Assembly: GCA_029891385.1 (NCBI GenBank)
Contig: CM057224.1
Span: 372,001 to 436,000, forward strand
Source: Erythroxylum novogranatense
Taxonomy: Eukaryota; Streptophyta; Magnoliopsida; Malpighiales; Erythroxylaceae
Length of the DNA: 64,000 nt
Direction of reading: 5' to 3'
The notes beneath the pieces were generated by a model. That model did not search any database. It saw only the letters and a list, made by a program, of their open reading frames with translations, and was not told where the DNA came from. The translations under genes and the position numbers were made by a program. This document shows, piece after piece, positions 11,788 through 23,384 of the stretch; within the stretch, counting starts at the first letter, position 1, and every line of letters begins with the position of its first letter.

Positions 11788-13062
11788 TTACGGGCACACA
11801 ATGTTGAGAGGTTGTTGTTTTTGTTGATGATGATGGAAATCATCCAAATAACCAAACTCTTCATTTCCGAATTCGAAGTCATAATCAGGAAGCTCACTTG
11901 GTAACAGTAATGGGTCGGTACCACCCAATCCACAGATATCTAGATCATCAATTCCACAATAATCGCCTGCTAGCCTCCCAAACTCGTCAATCAAGGTACT
12001 GAAATCCAACCCAAAGTTGAGATCTTTCTCAATTTCAGATGGGTTGCTGATAAAACTCAGGTCAGGATTCGTAATATCTTCCACAGGATAACCAGATGCA
12101 GATGTACCCGAGAATGGTGAAGTATGTGAAAAAGTGCTTTCACTATCATCAGATGCAGTCTCCTTCTTCGTATTGTTCTCCGAATCTGCAGGAGAAGAAG
12201 AAGAAGACAACACGTTCCGGCTCTTGTCAGAGGCAGAGGCTGCCATGGCTTCGTACTCTCGCTTCTTTGCCTCGTAGGCTTGTGCAGCCTCTTCAAGAGT
12301 GTTGTAAGTACCCAACCATTGCCTCACTTTGGTCACCGGATTTCTAATCTCCGCAGCCCATTTACCCCACTTGCGTTGCCTCACACCAACAGGCTTCTTT
12401 GGAGCTGCTTCAACGGCGGATGCGAGAACTGGGGTTTTAGCCAAAACCCTTCTCTTCTTGTTGCGGGTTTTGCCACTGCTGTTACTGTCTTGAGAGGAGC
12501 TCTCAGGCTCAAGAGTCTTCGTCTCCGGAAAGACAACCGGAGGAAGACTGATTTCTCGCACAATACGTTTGGTTTTCCGATCTCTGACGGAATCGTCGTC
12601 ACTTGAATCGTAGTCAGTAGCGTAAGGATCATGATAAATCACGCGAACTCTTTTCATCTTGAAATCCTCAACACAGGGTGTTCGATAATCTATGGGTTTT
12701 TCACAGGGTTTAGGATCTTGTTTCAAAGGTTGCCTTCTTGAAATTTATGTTTCCTTAAAACTTTACTCCTAAACCCTCCACAAAATCTCCTAAATCAAAA
12801 CTACAAAATTGGAGAAAACCAAAAAAGGAAAACAAAAACCAAAAAACAAACAGAGAATCTGATGGTAAGTATCAAGTGAGATTTCCTATCAGAAACAGAA
12901 AAAGATTGAAATATCTTTTTATGTGAAAATCCTCAAAGCACTCCAAACCAGAACAAGTCCTGCAAAAACCAAACAATACCATGTTAAGTAAAACAAAAAC
13001 ACTGAAAAACAAAGCACAAATCCAAAATAAAAAAAAAGTTACCTTTTTGGTCTCAAACTCAT
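11788..13062 (-). CDS. CRF10: AP2/ERF factor, CRF10/ERF118-like
   Basis: The large exon 12733-11788 encodes an ERF B-6 factor. It has the CRF-type N-terminal motif [15 protein letters not shown] and the following [13 protein letters not shown] basic KTRNKKRR stretch is followed by one AP2 DNA-binding domain ([18 protein letters not shown] to [10 protein letters not shown]) at about residues 120-169. The tail is acidic, ending in a His/Gln-rich segment. The large exon has no ATG before the internal Met at DFKMKRV (residue 33 of the join). I therefore infer a 20-nt first exon, 13062-13043 (ATG AGT TTG AGA...), spliced over 13042-12734, giving 321 aa. An acceptor 3 nt upstream (AAGAAG) also keeps frame, so either may be used. 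It lies between TKPR2 and XYL1, like At1g68550. It binds DNA in the nucleus; its targets cannot be read here. Confidence 0.85.
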
Positions 13063-13248
13063 CGAAACAGACGAGGAAGCGAGATTGAAGCTCCTCTGCA
13101 CCCAGCAGAGAAACAATCCAAGAAAGCAAACGCAGAGAGCAACAGCTAAAGAAGATGAAGAAGAAGAAGCTATAGTGATTATTGATGAACAAAACCAAAA
13201 GCAGAGCTGCAGAGCCCCAGTCACAGTCAAATCAAAACCAGCCGTCAT
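13039..13248 (-). CDS. Hydrophobic leader ORF upstream of CRF10 (possible uORF)
   Basis: An ATG at 13248-13246 opens a 69-codon frame of unusual composition: hydrophobic and Ser/Cys-rich (LQLCFWFCSS, then LAVALCVCFLGLFLCWV), ending MSLRPKR. It is in the same frame as the proposed CRF10 start at 13062. If the intron is retained it stops just inside, at TAA (13039-13041). If the intron is removed it could be read straight into CRF10 as a 62-residue N-terminal extension. I recall that Arabidopsis At1g68550 is annotated with a conserved-peptide uORF (CPuORF53), but I cannot compare the sequences here. Either a translated uORF or a neutral leader frame is possible. Confidence 0.45.
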   Translation of the reverse strand: MTAGFDLTVTGALQLCFWFCSSIITIASSSSSSLAVALCVCFLGLFLCWVQRSFNLASSSVSMSLRPKR

Positions 13249-15170
13249 AAATCCACACAGAAGAAAGCAAGAAAAGCTCGAGGTGGGTCTTGGCTCTTTC
13301 TTCTTCTTCTCCTCCTCTTTTCTCGCTACCTTAAAAGAACGGAACGAAAAGGAAGTAAACCGTAGGGTTAGACACTCCTACATATACTGCTACCTTACGT
13401 CGAAGATCACAAGAGATAGAAAGAGATCACATATCTAAGGCTCAGATTCCTCCACAAACCCATTAACTAAAAGACACAAATCTCCGCGGAAAGTATTCAA
13501 TTAGGTCTTTACTTTGTGACTCGTCCTCTGGTCCCCATACGCCACGCCTGAGTCTGTTTCACGCACGCTCTCCACTCTCCTTCTTTTATTCTATTGTCAC
13601 CACCTAACCATTCCTTACCTTACTGAGCGGTCAAATTAAAAAGGGTTAAAGTAAATTAATGCCTTAGACTTTTTATTTTTTATTATAATTATAGAAGTAA
13701 AAAAAAAATATCCCTTTAAAATTTAAATAATTTTAATAAAATTTATAAAAAATAATAATTAATTATTATTAATTATTTACATAATATGTTAACACCTTAA
13801 TTTTACTTATTTAATCTTTAATTTATATCATTTTTTATTTTCACATTTACATGCGGATCTAAATAGTCTCTTTATTATATAAGTATAATATTATTACGTA
13901 TTATCATACTATCCCGTATTAACTCAAATTTTAATTAAAATAAGGAATTTTTATAAAAATTATTCAAAATTTAAATTTCAAATTATAAGAAATTCTATTA
14001 TCTTGCTTTAAGTACATTTGGAAACGCATGCTGAGCTGGCATGTAGTTGGCAATTTAATGTACAATTATACTTATCTACTCCTTATGTCACGCATATCAT
14101 GCCATGCCCGGATATCCCAGACGCTTCATTCAGTCACTCTCTGTCAGATATGCACTGTCACGTGGTCGTTAACTCCACTCACAACAAGGCGCGTGGGGAA
14201 GCCAGATTTGTTTCTTAGTTTGCAGCTTTATTGAGGGAAACGATGCGCCGCGAGTCGTCAGCGTACTTGACCCATAGTTTTTGTATTGACTAATGGCTCT
14301 ACTTTAAGGCATGATCTTATTCGTATTTACAGCTGTTGCCACTGAATGCAGAGAGGCCTCACCGACTGTACTGGTGCACCTTCACTTGTGGACTGACTAC
14401 CTAATAAACTCCTTTTACGACGTCGGTTTAATATTAAAATTTCCATCTTTTTTGAGAGGAACAAGCACCGAACACGTGGATGTTGTTCACATCGGGAGAA
14501 GCAACAACCGATGTAACGGTCCAAAGCAATTCACACGCTCCTAAAGTCTTCTTCGATAGTTTAAGAAAACAATCCAAGCTTTTAGGTAAATTGGAACGGG
14601 AGAGGATCTTTAATTTAATATTATAATATCTATTTATTTATGTAAATTTCGTACTCTTTTTGATCAGTTGTTTTAAAAAAATACATGTTTATTAAAAAAT
14701 TAATAAAATTATAGATATATCCTTATTAATATTCTCATAAAATTATCTCGATAATCAACATTTTAAATGAAATTGTGAAAAAAAACTTTAAAATTGTTAT
14801 CGTATAATTAAGATGAGAGATAAAATAAAAGGTTAATTTTGAAAGAAAAGTTATAAACATAAGTACAAAGTCAAAAATGTCACTTATTTTGAATAATTAA
14901 AATGTATCTAAAAGCATTTCTTTTATAAATCAAAGGAAGTAAATATTAAAATTTATTATACATAATAAAATACAGTAAAATTGAACCGAATATCAAGACT
15001 CAATTGTAATCGACCAAGTCACGTGACCAACAGCATTAAATTACTATCCCGTATTATATAAATATATTAATTATAACATATAATAAAGAGTTTTATAAAA
15101 TAATGGTAATAGGACATAACATAGGTTGACCGACCGACCGACTGCGTTGTTACTTGTTATAGGGCAATGG
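13249..15170. other. Spacer: CRF10 promoter side and XYL1 3' side
   Basis: The first 200-300 bp (to about 13600) are moderately GC-rich and presumably hold the CRF10 leader and core promoter. The rest is AT-rich, with a less AT-rich patch at 14000-14560 that holds only short frames with no recognisable protein. A short GACC run lies at 15128-15141. No RNA gene was seen. Confidence 0.45.
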
Positions 15171-15176
15171 TCCTGA

Positions 15177-15217
15177 TTTTCCCGCCAAGTGGCCCCACTT
15201 TACCTGATTTTCCCGCC
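15177..15217 (+). promoter_or_regulatory. Pair of E2F-like sites
   Basis: TTTTCCCGCC occurs at 15177-15186 and 15208-15217, each within a longer repeated string TGATTTTCCCGCCAA, 31 bp apart in the same orientation. TTTCCCGCC matches the E2F/DP consensus known from plant S-phase promoters. No start site of a fitting gene lies next to them; the nearest gene, XYL1, ends at 15577. Function is therefore uncertain. Confidence 0.4.
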
Positions 15218-15576
15218 AACGACGCCACATACATGACTTGATTGGTTGAGCCAATGCAAGTGTGAGACAGCTGTGGGTTGGTGTCTTCGAAAGTACAAGC
15301 AGGGAGTAATTTCCCTACACTTTCTTCTTACTCATTCCCATTTTTAACTTTTTTATTATGAAAAAGGACGAGGCACTGGGCAAATCTTAAAAGCTTCCTG
15401 ACTCCTAAGAGTAACTTGTTTTCCTGGAAAAGGATGAACATCCATCTCTTCTCCTTCTTTAAATACTCTGTTATGGAAAATGAAAGGACAGCAGCCAGCT
15501 AGAAAATCTAGGGAAGAAGCAGCATCAAAACAGTAAATGCAAAGGAAATTATTCAGAAACCTACTCAAGGTCCTTT

Positions 15577-18500
15577 TCAAGGACTTAGCCCCATTTTCCA
15601 GGACATGACAAAGTTTTTCCCCACAGGAATATGCAATCCATTGACCTCTACCATTACACTTGTCTTCTTATCATCAACATCCTGAAGCTGATTGTTATGT
15701 TCCAAGGTTGTAAACTCAATCTTTGAATCTCTAGTCACGGGCTTCTCATCAATCTTAAGACCAGATGGTTTTCCACTTCCACTCAATCCTAGCACTGCTA
15801 TCTTGTTAATAATCCAACCTTTGTCTAAAGCGTATTGACCATACTCAACTTCTGACCACACCTTCACACTTCCCTGGCTAACAGTTGCATAGAAGTGAAC
15901 ATATGTTGAATAACCATTTCCAAGTTTCATTTCTGGAAGTTCATCATCATCAAGGAAAAGAGTTCCTTTAGCCTCACCATTGCTAGCTCCTGATGGGAAG
16001 GTCACTGTGAGGCTAAAAGGTGTCATTCTGGCTATCTTAGATAGCATTCCACCTTGCTGCATAGGTAAGATGGTGTTTTGGTACAGATGCACATTAACAA
16101 CGTGTAATGGGGCATCCAAAGTCACGTATTTTCCCTCTTTCGATTCAATCGCCTGCGTCGTATCGAACATACTATACCAAGTGCCTGGAGGAAATAATGC
16201 TTTAACCTCTGTTTTACCCTGATCAAGCACTGGAGATACCATCAGGCCACTCCCTAGTAGAAACTGTGTGCTCAATCCGTAACACTCGGTGTAATTCGGG
16301 AACGAGAAGAAAAGAGGTCTCGCAATTGGGGCCCCACTGAGGTGGGCCTCATAGTTCAATGTGTACAGATATGGAAGAAGCTTATACCTCATACCAAGAG
16401 CATTTCTAGCTGATTCAGCTACTGATTCCCATTGATAAAGCTCTTGTCTTGGGGAGTAGTAATTGGCATGATCCCTTGAGAATGGATAGAAAGCGCCAAG
16501 CTCAATCCAACGATTACAGAGCTCTTCCGTGGGCGCAGGATAGAATCCACAGATGTCTGAACCAACCATTGGTACCCCGAATAGACCAAAGTTTAGCATA
16601 GTAGATATGGAATACTTCAAATCCTCCCAAGTGCCCTTATTGTCACCAGTCCAATGAGCAGCATATTTGCCTGATCCCACATATGTAGAACGTGTTAAAA
16701 TGAATGGCCGTTTGCCCTGAATTCCCTGAAGGCCCTTGTGAGTAGCAATGGTCTGAGAGAATCCGTAAAGGCTATGAGCATCATACTCCAAAACTCCATT
16801 ATAATGAACTGCACTGGTAGCTATAGTTTTGTACCCTACTGGAACCTGCATTCCTGAAGCATTTATCTTGTACGGCGGTTCATCCCACCGTGTCTTGGTT
16901 ATGTTCTTGCAATCCAGGCAACATATCCAGCCAGGTCCAGTTCCAGTTGGACATTGCTTACCCACTGGGACCTTGCACAATCCGGAACAGAAGTTTGAAA
17001 CTTCATTCATGTCAATCCATAAGCCATCAACAGGAACAAGCTCATGGAAACGACGAATTTCATCGCCCCACCATTCAACTGTTTTCGGATTGAGAAAGTC
17101 GGGAAAGTTAACAGCTCCTGGCCAAACTTGGGCAAGGTAGGGCTCACCCTCATACTTGATGAACACATCATTAGCAATGCCTCGTTGATGTACACCATAA
17201 GAGGAATTCACAGAGATCCCTGGGTCGATAATGACAATGTATTTCATGCCAATGCTATGAATTTTATCAAGGAAAGGCAAAAGTTTATCACGAGGGTAGT
17301 TAGTGGGGTTAAGAGTGAAGTCCTTCTTGCCATCCATGTGATCATCGTCATTCCAGATGACATCAAGTGGGATCTGAGCCTTCTTGTAATTCTCAACTAC
17401 ATCTTCAACCACAGAGAGATTATGGTAACCCCATCTGCATTGGTGGAATCCTGTAAAATCATACGACCACACCATGAGATTGAATGAAACATGAGAATCT
17501 GTTTGGCACAAGGGAATTTATACGTTTATCGTCAGGTGACTCTTAAATTGAAGCAAAGTTCTCATTAGCATAAATGTAAAACAATGGAATCTACTTTGGT
17601 AACTTCAAAATTTATAGTCAATGGCAAAACCTGAGGGTTGTATACCAATTAAACTAACATATTTTTATTCTCAATCCGACCTAGCTTATCAGGTAAGGAC
17701 CAAAAGAAGGAGAAAACAGAACTTCGGTTCAGAATACTTGTATCCAGAACAGCTGTAACTTATCGTCAGTTTATGTACTTAACTGAAGTACACAATTCAA
17801 AGAAAGATAGCAACAATTTCCCTTATTCAGAAAAGAATATAAATTTGACTCCTACCATAGCTATTAACATCTACTAATTCATAGATTTTCTGAGGTAGAA
17901 GTTCATGGTTAATCCATAATGGTTGGCATCCAAGAAAGGAGGAGAAGAAAGATAACATGTCACAGGAAGATTTTAGCTCTAATGTACATATCCAATAGTC
18001 CCAACACTGAAAAGTAGTGTTCAATCTTGTCTCAACCGCTCATCTACCAACATAACAATTCCCACAATACAAGCTAACACCTTTTGAGAAAAATACAGGA
18101 ACCCCAAAGGTTTGCAAATGGTAATGAAAGAAAAAAAGTTTGTGGTCTTTTGTGGAATGTGGAACTTTAGAATGCATGTGTTTTAGACATAAAGGGGTTC
18201 TTTTTTTTCTAGAGAATTGAAAATAAAGTTCATAAACGAGAACAGAACAGAGAGGAACAATGTCAAGTCATTAGATACTGTTGATCTTTTTTCTAGAGAA
18301 TTGAAAATAAAGTTCATAAACGAGAACAGAACATAGAGGAACACTGTCAAGTCATTAGATACTGAATCAACATTCATATGAACACACAAAGTTAGCAATC
18401 CGTTACTCCTACTGCTGCAATTCCAGCTAAAGAAATGGTTAAACAATAAGGGAAAAGGACAAGATTAACGAGAAAATAGAACTATTGAGACAAGACAGGG

Positions 18501-19666
18501 ATCTAAAAGTTCCCAAGTCAAACGGTGGCCTTCAATCAATACAACTAATAAAACAAATCAAGCGGATTATAAGACGTAAACAGAGGAAATGATACTGAAA
18601 CAGAGGCAAAGAGGCTAAGAATGTAATGATTACCGAAAGCCCAGTAAGGCATTGGAGCTGGTCTTCCAATCAACTCCGTGTATTGTTCGACAACGTCCAA
18701 AGGTGTGGGACCTGCAAAGAAGTAGAAATCGAAAATACCACCAATGACCTTGTATGTCAAAGAAGTTCCCCTGTAGAACACATCCATGCCATTGCTGTTG
18801 AGCAATAGAACAGCGTGAGCATAGGGTTTCCCATTCACGTTCCTGAGATCCATGTACATAGGATGTGATCCATACAAGTCCGTGTTGATGTTAATGGCTG
18901 AGATATCAGTTGTATACAAAGTGTATGGATCTCCAGGATAGAGTTTGATTCCATGGGGCTGTGTGTTCTCTCCCAAACCGTACAGTGAAGCATCTTTAGG
19001 CAACTGTGTTGATATCTCCAAGTACTGGTCCTTAAACACCATTTCACCAAAATTATCCGACCCACTAGAGCTCGAATTGAAAAGGGTTTGCCCATTTGAT
19101 TGTCTCTTAACTGCAAAACTAAATGGGTCCGGTCTGTAGCTAAACAGTAGCTCAGAACCCGAGAACTCTTGAACCATAAGTGGGTTCTTTCTCAATCTCC
19201 CAATACTTGGCTTCATCACTGGCGCTTTCTCTCTCGGCAAGAGATCGTACGGCACTTCCCATCTCTGCTTCGTCGCGTCAGTTATCTGAACCCTCAAACG
19301 ATTCTGAGTTTCATGCCTGCAAAGGTTCAACGTACACAAACATGCTCTGTTTTAGTTCTTTTATAGCTTCTGATAAATAACCTCTTGAATCAAACTGACA
19401 ATCGAGAGAATAAAAAAAAACAGTTGCAGACGGGAGAAAGACGCTTACTTTACGAAGAGCTGCAATAGTGGGACATCAGAACCATAAACATTGTTCGTCT
19501 TCTTGACTTGAAGGTGACCCAGTAAGCCACCATCGGAAGTCTCTTCAATGGAGATCAACCGGTAACCTTGGCCAATCTTGGTGGCAGTAGCATATTGGAC
19601 AGAGAAGAAAAGGAAAATATAGATAACAAGAGAAGGTATTAAAACAGAAGAAGAAGAAGAAGACAT
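15577..19666 (-). CDS. XYL1: Alpha-xylosidase 1 (GH31)
   Basis: Three exons on the minus strand: 19666-19449, 19316-18634 and 17450-15577. The joins keep frame and total 2775 bp, giving 924 aa; remembered Arabidopsis XYL1 is about 915 aa. A signal peptide ([13 protein letters not shown]..., ending near ATA at residue 28) sends it to the cell wall. The N-terminal beta domain is followed by a GH31 barrel with the nucleophile motif WIDMNE (Asp about 447) and HWTGDN, whose Asp (about 570) is the likely acid/base. The enzyme removes the non-reducing-end xylose from xyloglucan oligosaccharides. Cysteines in CSGLCK and CCLDC follow the catalytic motif. It lies beside the CRF10-like gene, as At1g68560 does. 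Start choice: first ATG, directly before the signal peptide. A general alpha-glucosidase is the alternative. Confidence 0.95.
18203..18370. repeat. 84-bp tandem duplication in XYL1 intron 2
   Basis: Two adjacent copies of an 84-bp unit beginning near TTTTTTCTAGAGAATTGAAA and running to GTCATTAGATACTG (18203-18286 and 18287-18370). Only a few substitutions separate them, so the duplication is recent. It lies well inside the intron (17451-18633) and away from the splice sites. Confidence 0.85.
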
Positions 19667-19730
19667 TGGTCACTCAACAGAGAGACTAAACAACAACTAA
19701 ACACCGTAGTCTAAGGAGCATTGAGTGCAC

Positions 19731-19742
19731 GTATATATATAG
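19731..19742 (-). promoter_or_regulatory. TATA box candidate of XYL1
   Basis: TATATATATA on the minus strand about 65-75 bp before the XYL1 ATG. The position and sequence fit a plant TATA box, leaving a short 5' leader. Confidence 0.5.
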
Positions 19743-20914
19743 ATAGTGTGTAGAACTATATAAGATAGAAATAGATAGAAGTTCTCGTAAAAGCTCGAAC
19801 AGGTGTAAAAGACTCGTTTAAGACATGACACTCTTTTGAGTTTTGAGTGTTCGTGTCTGAAAAGGAAGACATTAACTGATTCGATAATGTCCAAATGTGA
19901 AGCTTAATGACTGAGTTTACTCAAAATGCATATAATTACACTTAATAACATATTTATTCTTTTAATTAGTACGTCATAATGATGAATTTGTATTTAAAAA
20001 AATTGTATTAAATATTATTTATATATGTATATTTACATCAGTGCATGCATGTGTTTCATTCAATGAACGAGACAACAAGCTCATAGAAAATCGCTTAAGA
20101 TGCTGGCTTTTGGTCGCTCACTAGCTCTGCAAGGTCTCTGCTTACTTCCAAAGCATGGCCTGAGATCTCCTAAAGAGTTAAGAGCGGATTCTTTTGACTT
20201 TTGAGAGGCTATCATTGAAGGAAACAGAGAAATGGTATCCATTGTTGGGATAAATGACAGATCATAGGCATTTTTCGGTTTCTTCTTCAATCAGATTTCA
20301 TGTCTTCATCTGGTTTTTTAAAGGGTTTCGCTGTGAAGAAGACGATAGTATGAATATTTCCTTGGATATGAATGGTTTGACTATTAATACAGACTGTAAC
20401 CCTATATATTCACTAATACGGAGTTAATGACTCGTTACAAAAAATTAAACTTTGTCACGGTCTTGTAAGCCAAATATAGTAAAAAGGTAACTTTTTAGAC
20501 AAATTCCACCATAAAAATTTTGAACCGGTTGAACCTTTTGATTCGGTTTAAGTATGTTTTATATAGTATCATTTTAATTTAATGTTTTCAAAATAAATAT
20601 CAATACTATCTTAAATTTTAATAAAATTAATTTTTTGTTAACTTTTAATAATTAAATTAATCTTAATTTTTGTTAAATATTAATAAATAAATTATCAGCT
20701 TAGTCTTTATGGTGTTGCAATTAAATAAGCCGAATTTATCAAATATTAATGAGATTTTAAAACTAATTTATTTTAACACCAATTAAAAATATAATTTGTA
20801 TCTCAATATTTTACAAAATATTTAAATAAGTTATCTTTGTATTAATTTTATAATAATAACTTATTTAAATATTTTATAAGGTTGCAATTTGTCTTGTAAC
20901 AGAACTTTATAGAC
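19743..20914. other. XYL1 upstream region
   Basis: Presumed XYL1 promoter and distal spacer. An unrecognised open frame at 20081-20290 on the minus strand begins without an ATG; its first in-frame ATG is internal. It resembles no family I know and was not called. The rest is AT-rich. Confidence 0.4.
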
Positions 20915-21078
20915 CCTTGTCTTCTAATGAAATAGGATTATTAAATTTTATGTTGGTCCAGAATCCAAATAGTACCAAAAGAATATAATTAATATACCTT
21001 GTCTTCTAATGAAATAGGATTATTAAATTTTATGTTGGTCCAGAATCCAAATAGTACCAAAAGAATATAATTAATATA
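20915..21078. repeat. Perfect 82-bp tandem duplication
   Basis: The 82-bp segment beginning CCTTGTCTTCTAATG and ending ATTAATATA occurs twice in a row with no mismatch seen (20915-20996 and 20997-21078). This is either a very recent duplication or an assembly artefact. Confidence 0.95.
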
Positions 21079-21984
21079 TTCCTCATTATAATGCACGACA
21101 AAACATGGGATAAATCCAAAATGATTTTCTGTCTCTTGCTCATAATTATAAGTAATTAACCTTGATTCCCGCCTCGATTAATTAATCTGTGAATTAAATA
21201 ATAACAGATATATTAATTTAATTTTAAACTAAGATGGTTTAATTAAAACTTTAATCAATTTTATATTCCATCCAAACAGCGTACGTATGGAAATGATTTT
21301 GATAATTTTTAATTAACTTGCAAGTTCATCATCATCGATACACCTAAAATCGAAGTCTCGTAACAAAGTAAAGTTTAGAAAGGTCGGATAATACGCAGTC
21401 TTATCTTTGCATAGTAAAGAAGTTATTTATAATAAACTCACATGTAAATGTGACAATAAAAAGTGATATATGTACCAGTGTAGATAAGTAAAACTGACAC
21501 ACGAACTAGTTTTGTAAATAAAATTACCAAAACAATACATAAATAAATAAACAATCTGATACAGCCAAAAGGATATACCTGATGATGTTCAAATTTGCTA
21601 GTACCTAATTCACTTTAAAGATCAACTCTTCTTGTCGCTAGATAAGCTAGGAGTCTTTGTTTAGAGATATTGAGGCTACGACCATCCTACACTTTTAATT
21701 AACTTGAAAGTTAAATTGAATAAAAATTTTAAATTGATAAGATAAGAGATTTAAAATTTAAAATGTTAAATTGGTATTCAACTTTCACAAAATTAGTTAA
21801 AATTTGAATAAAAAACTTTAAAATATCATTAATTTTGTTAATTTAAATCAAGTATAATCTCAATTTAATCATAACTCAAATTTTATATGGAATAAGTGTT
21901 AAGTGAGGATACGTGAGAGGAATTAGAAAAAGAAGTTTATTGTTTGGATGGACTCTTGGGAGGTCAATAAACGCTTTTCTTCAC

Positions 21985-22860
21985 TACAAAAGTCTTTTCT
22001 AAAAAAAATGGGTGTTTGATTATAAACTAAAAAGTACTTTTTTAATAGATATGGCTAGCACTTCTTTAATAAATATGACTTTTTTGCAGACAAAATATAG
22101 TTTTTAATAAGCTCAAATTTAAAGATTAAAAAACCTCTCAAATGACTTTTTAGTATATTTTCAGATAAATTAGTGAGTATATTTTAAAATCTTTTGCCCT
22201 TATATTTTACACACAATTTTCACAATACCTACAAACCCATCTTCACATTTATTTTGCAAACTCAACTTGAACATTTATTTTATGATTTATACAATATTAT
22301 TTGACATTTTATATGTTTTAATATTTATTTTATATTACTTTTCTTATATCTAAGACAAAACAGGTGTTTCAATGTAAAATTAAAAAGCAGTTATTTAATA
22401 GATATGATTTTTTGGCGTTAAAATACAATTTTTAAGAAGCTCAAATTTAGAGATTTTAAAAAGCCTCTCAAATGACTTTTTCAAGTAAATTTTTCAAATA
22501 AATTAGTGAATATATTTTAATCTCTTTTATCCTTATATTTTACATATAATTCTCACAATACCTACCAACTCATCTTCATGTTTATCTTACAAACTCAACT
22601 TGAATATTTATTTTGAGATTTATATGATATTATTTAACTTTTATATGTTTTAATATTTATTTTATATTAGTTTTACTTATGTTTGTGATTTGCATATTGT
22701 TTAATATGCTTTAAATAATGTTTATATGCATAAATAATTTTTATTATAAAATAAAATATAATTAAAATTAAAAGTATTTTATATTTTCAAATAATCTACT
22801 GTATGAATTTTTTAATTTTTTTAAATAACAATCAAATAATCAATTAACATCGTAGAAAAA
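21985..22860 (+). mobile_element. MITE-like repeat, family 2 (two copies in tandem)
   Basis: Two copies of one AT-rich family, at about 21985-22365 and 22366-22860. Shared blocks include AAGCTCAAATTTAGAGATT, CCTCTCAAATGACTTTTT and TTCACAATACCTAC. The first lacks its 3' part. Further copies lie at 33645-34345 (opposite strand), 43440-43915 and 45490-46015. The outer ends read GTGTTTGATTATAAAC and AATCAAATAATCAAT, which resemble weak inverted repeats. No coding capacity was seen. Confidence 0.6.
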
Positions 22861-23384
22861 TTTTCTTAAAAATGATATATATATATATATATAATTAGTA
22901 TATACTAATATAAGCTTAACGAAACGTAAGCTTAGGTAAGCTTATGATGCGTGTGGAATGGGTATTGCACTAGTTTTGCATCAATTTGCGCTCTAAAAGG
23001 ACAAAGAGTCTCATGAAAAGCCGTAAATGATTATATATGTATGCACTCTTCTCAATTGATAATCGGTTAAGCTTTGTCTCTTCTTAAAGGAACAGTTCAT
23101 CGCATTGAGGTGACCACATTAGTAGTGGGCATGGATTGCCCAGGATTAGTTCAGGTCCATGCCTATCAAAATTGAATAACGACAAGAGGTAGTGATCTAT
23201 AATGGCCATGAATTTTGCCAGGGGTCAAGGACCATGCCGACACACCAAACTCAATATTTGGGCTCAGACTCCACTCAAAGTAAACAGGTCAGGCCGGAAT
23301 AAACCAAAATCTTGGGCCTATTAAAAAAAAAAAATAAACCTCGACCTGATTGAGTATACATCAAGCACAGCTCCACCATTAACA

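Noticed and set aside
12057..12632. Several overlapping frames on both strands within CRF10
   Set aside because: They are other-frame readings of the transcription factor exon with no protein features.
12724..12726. TTG at 12726 as the CRF10 start
   Set aside because: Only an open-frame boundary; a plant nuclear gene would use ATG, and a spliced upstream exon supplies one in frame.
14018..14544. Small genes in the CRF10-XYL1 spacer
   Set aside because: Short overlapping frames on both strands without conserved motifs or clear promoters.
22878..22892. (AT)n run as a promoter
   Set aside because: Simple repeat at the edge of a MITE-like element, with no gene start nearby.
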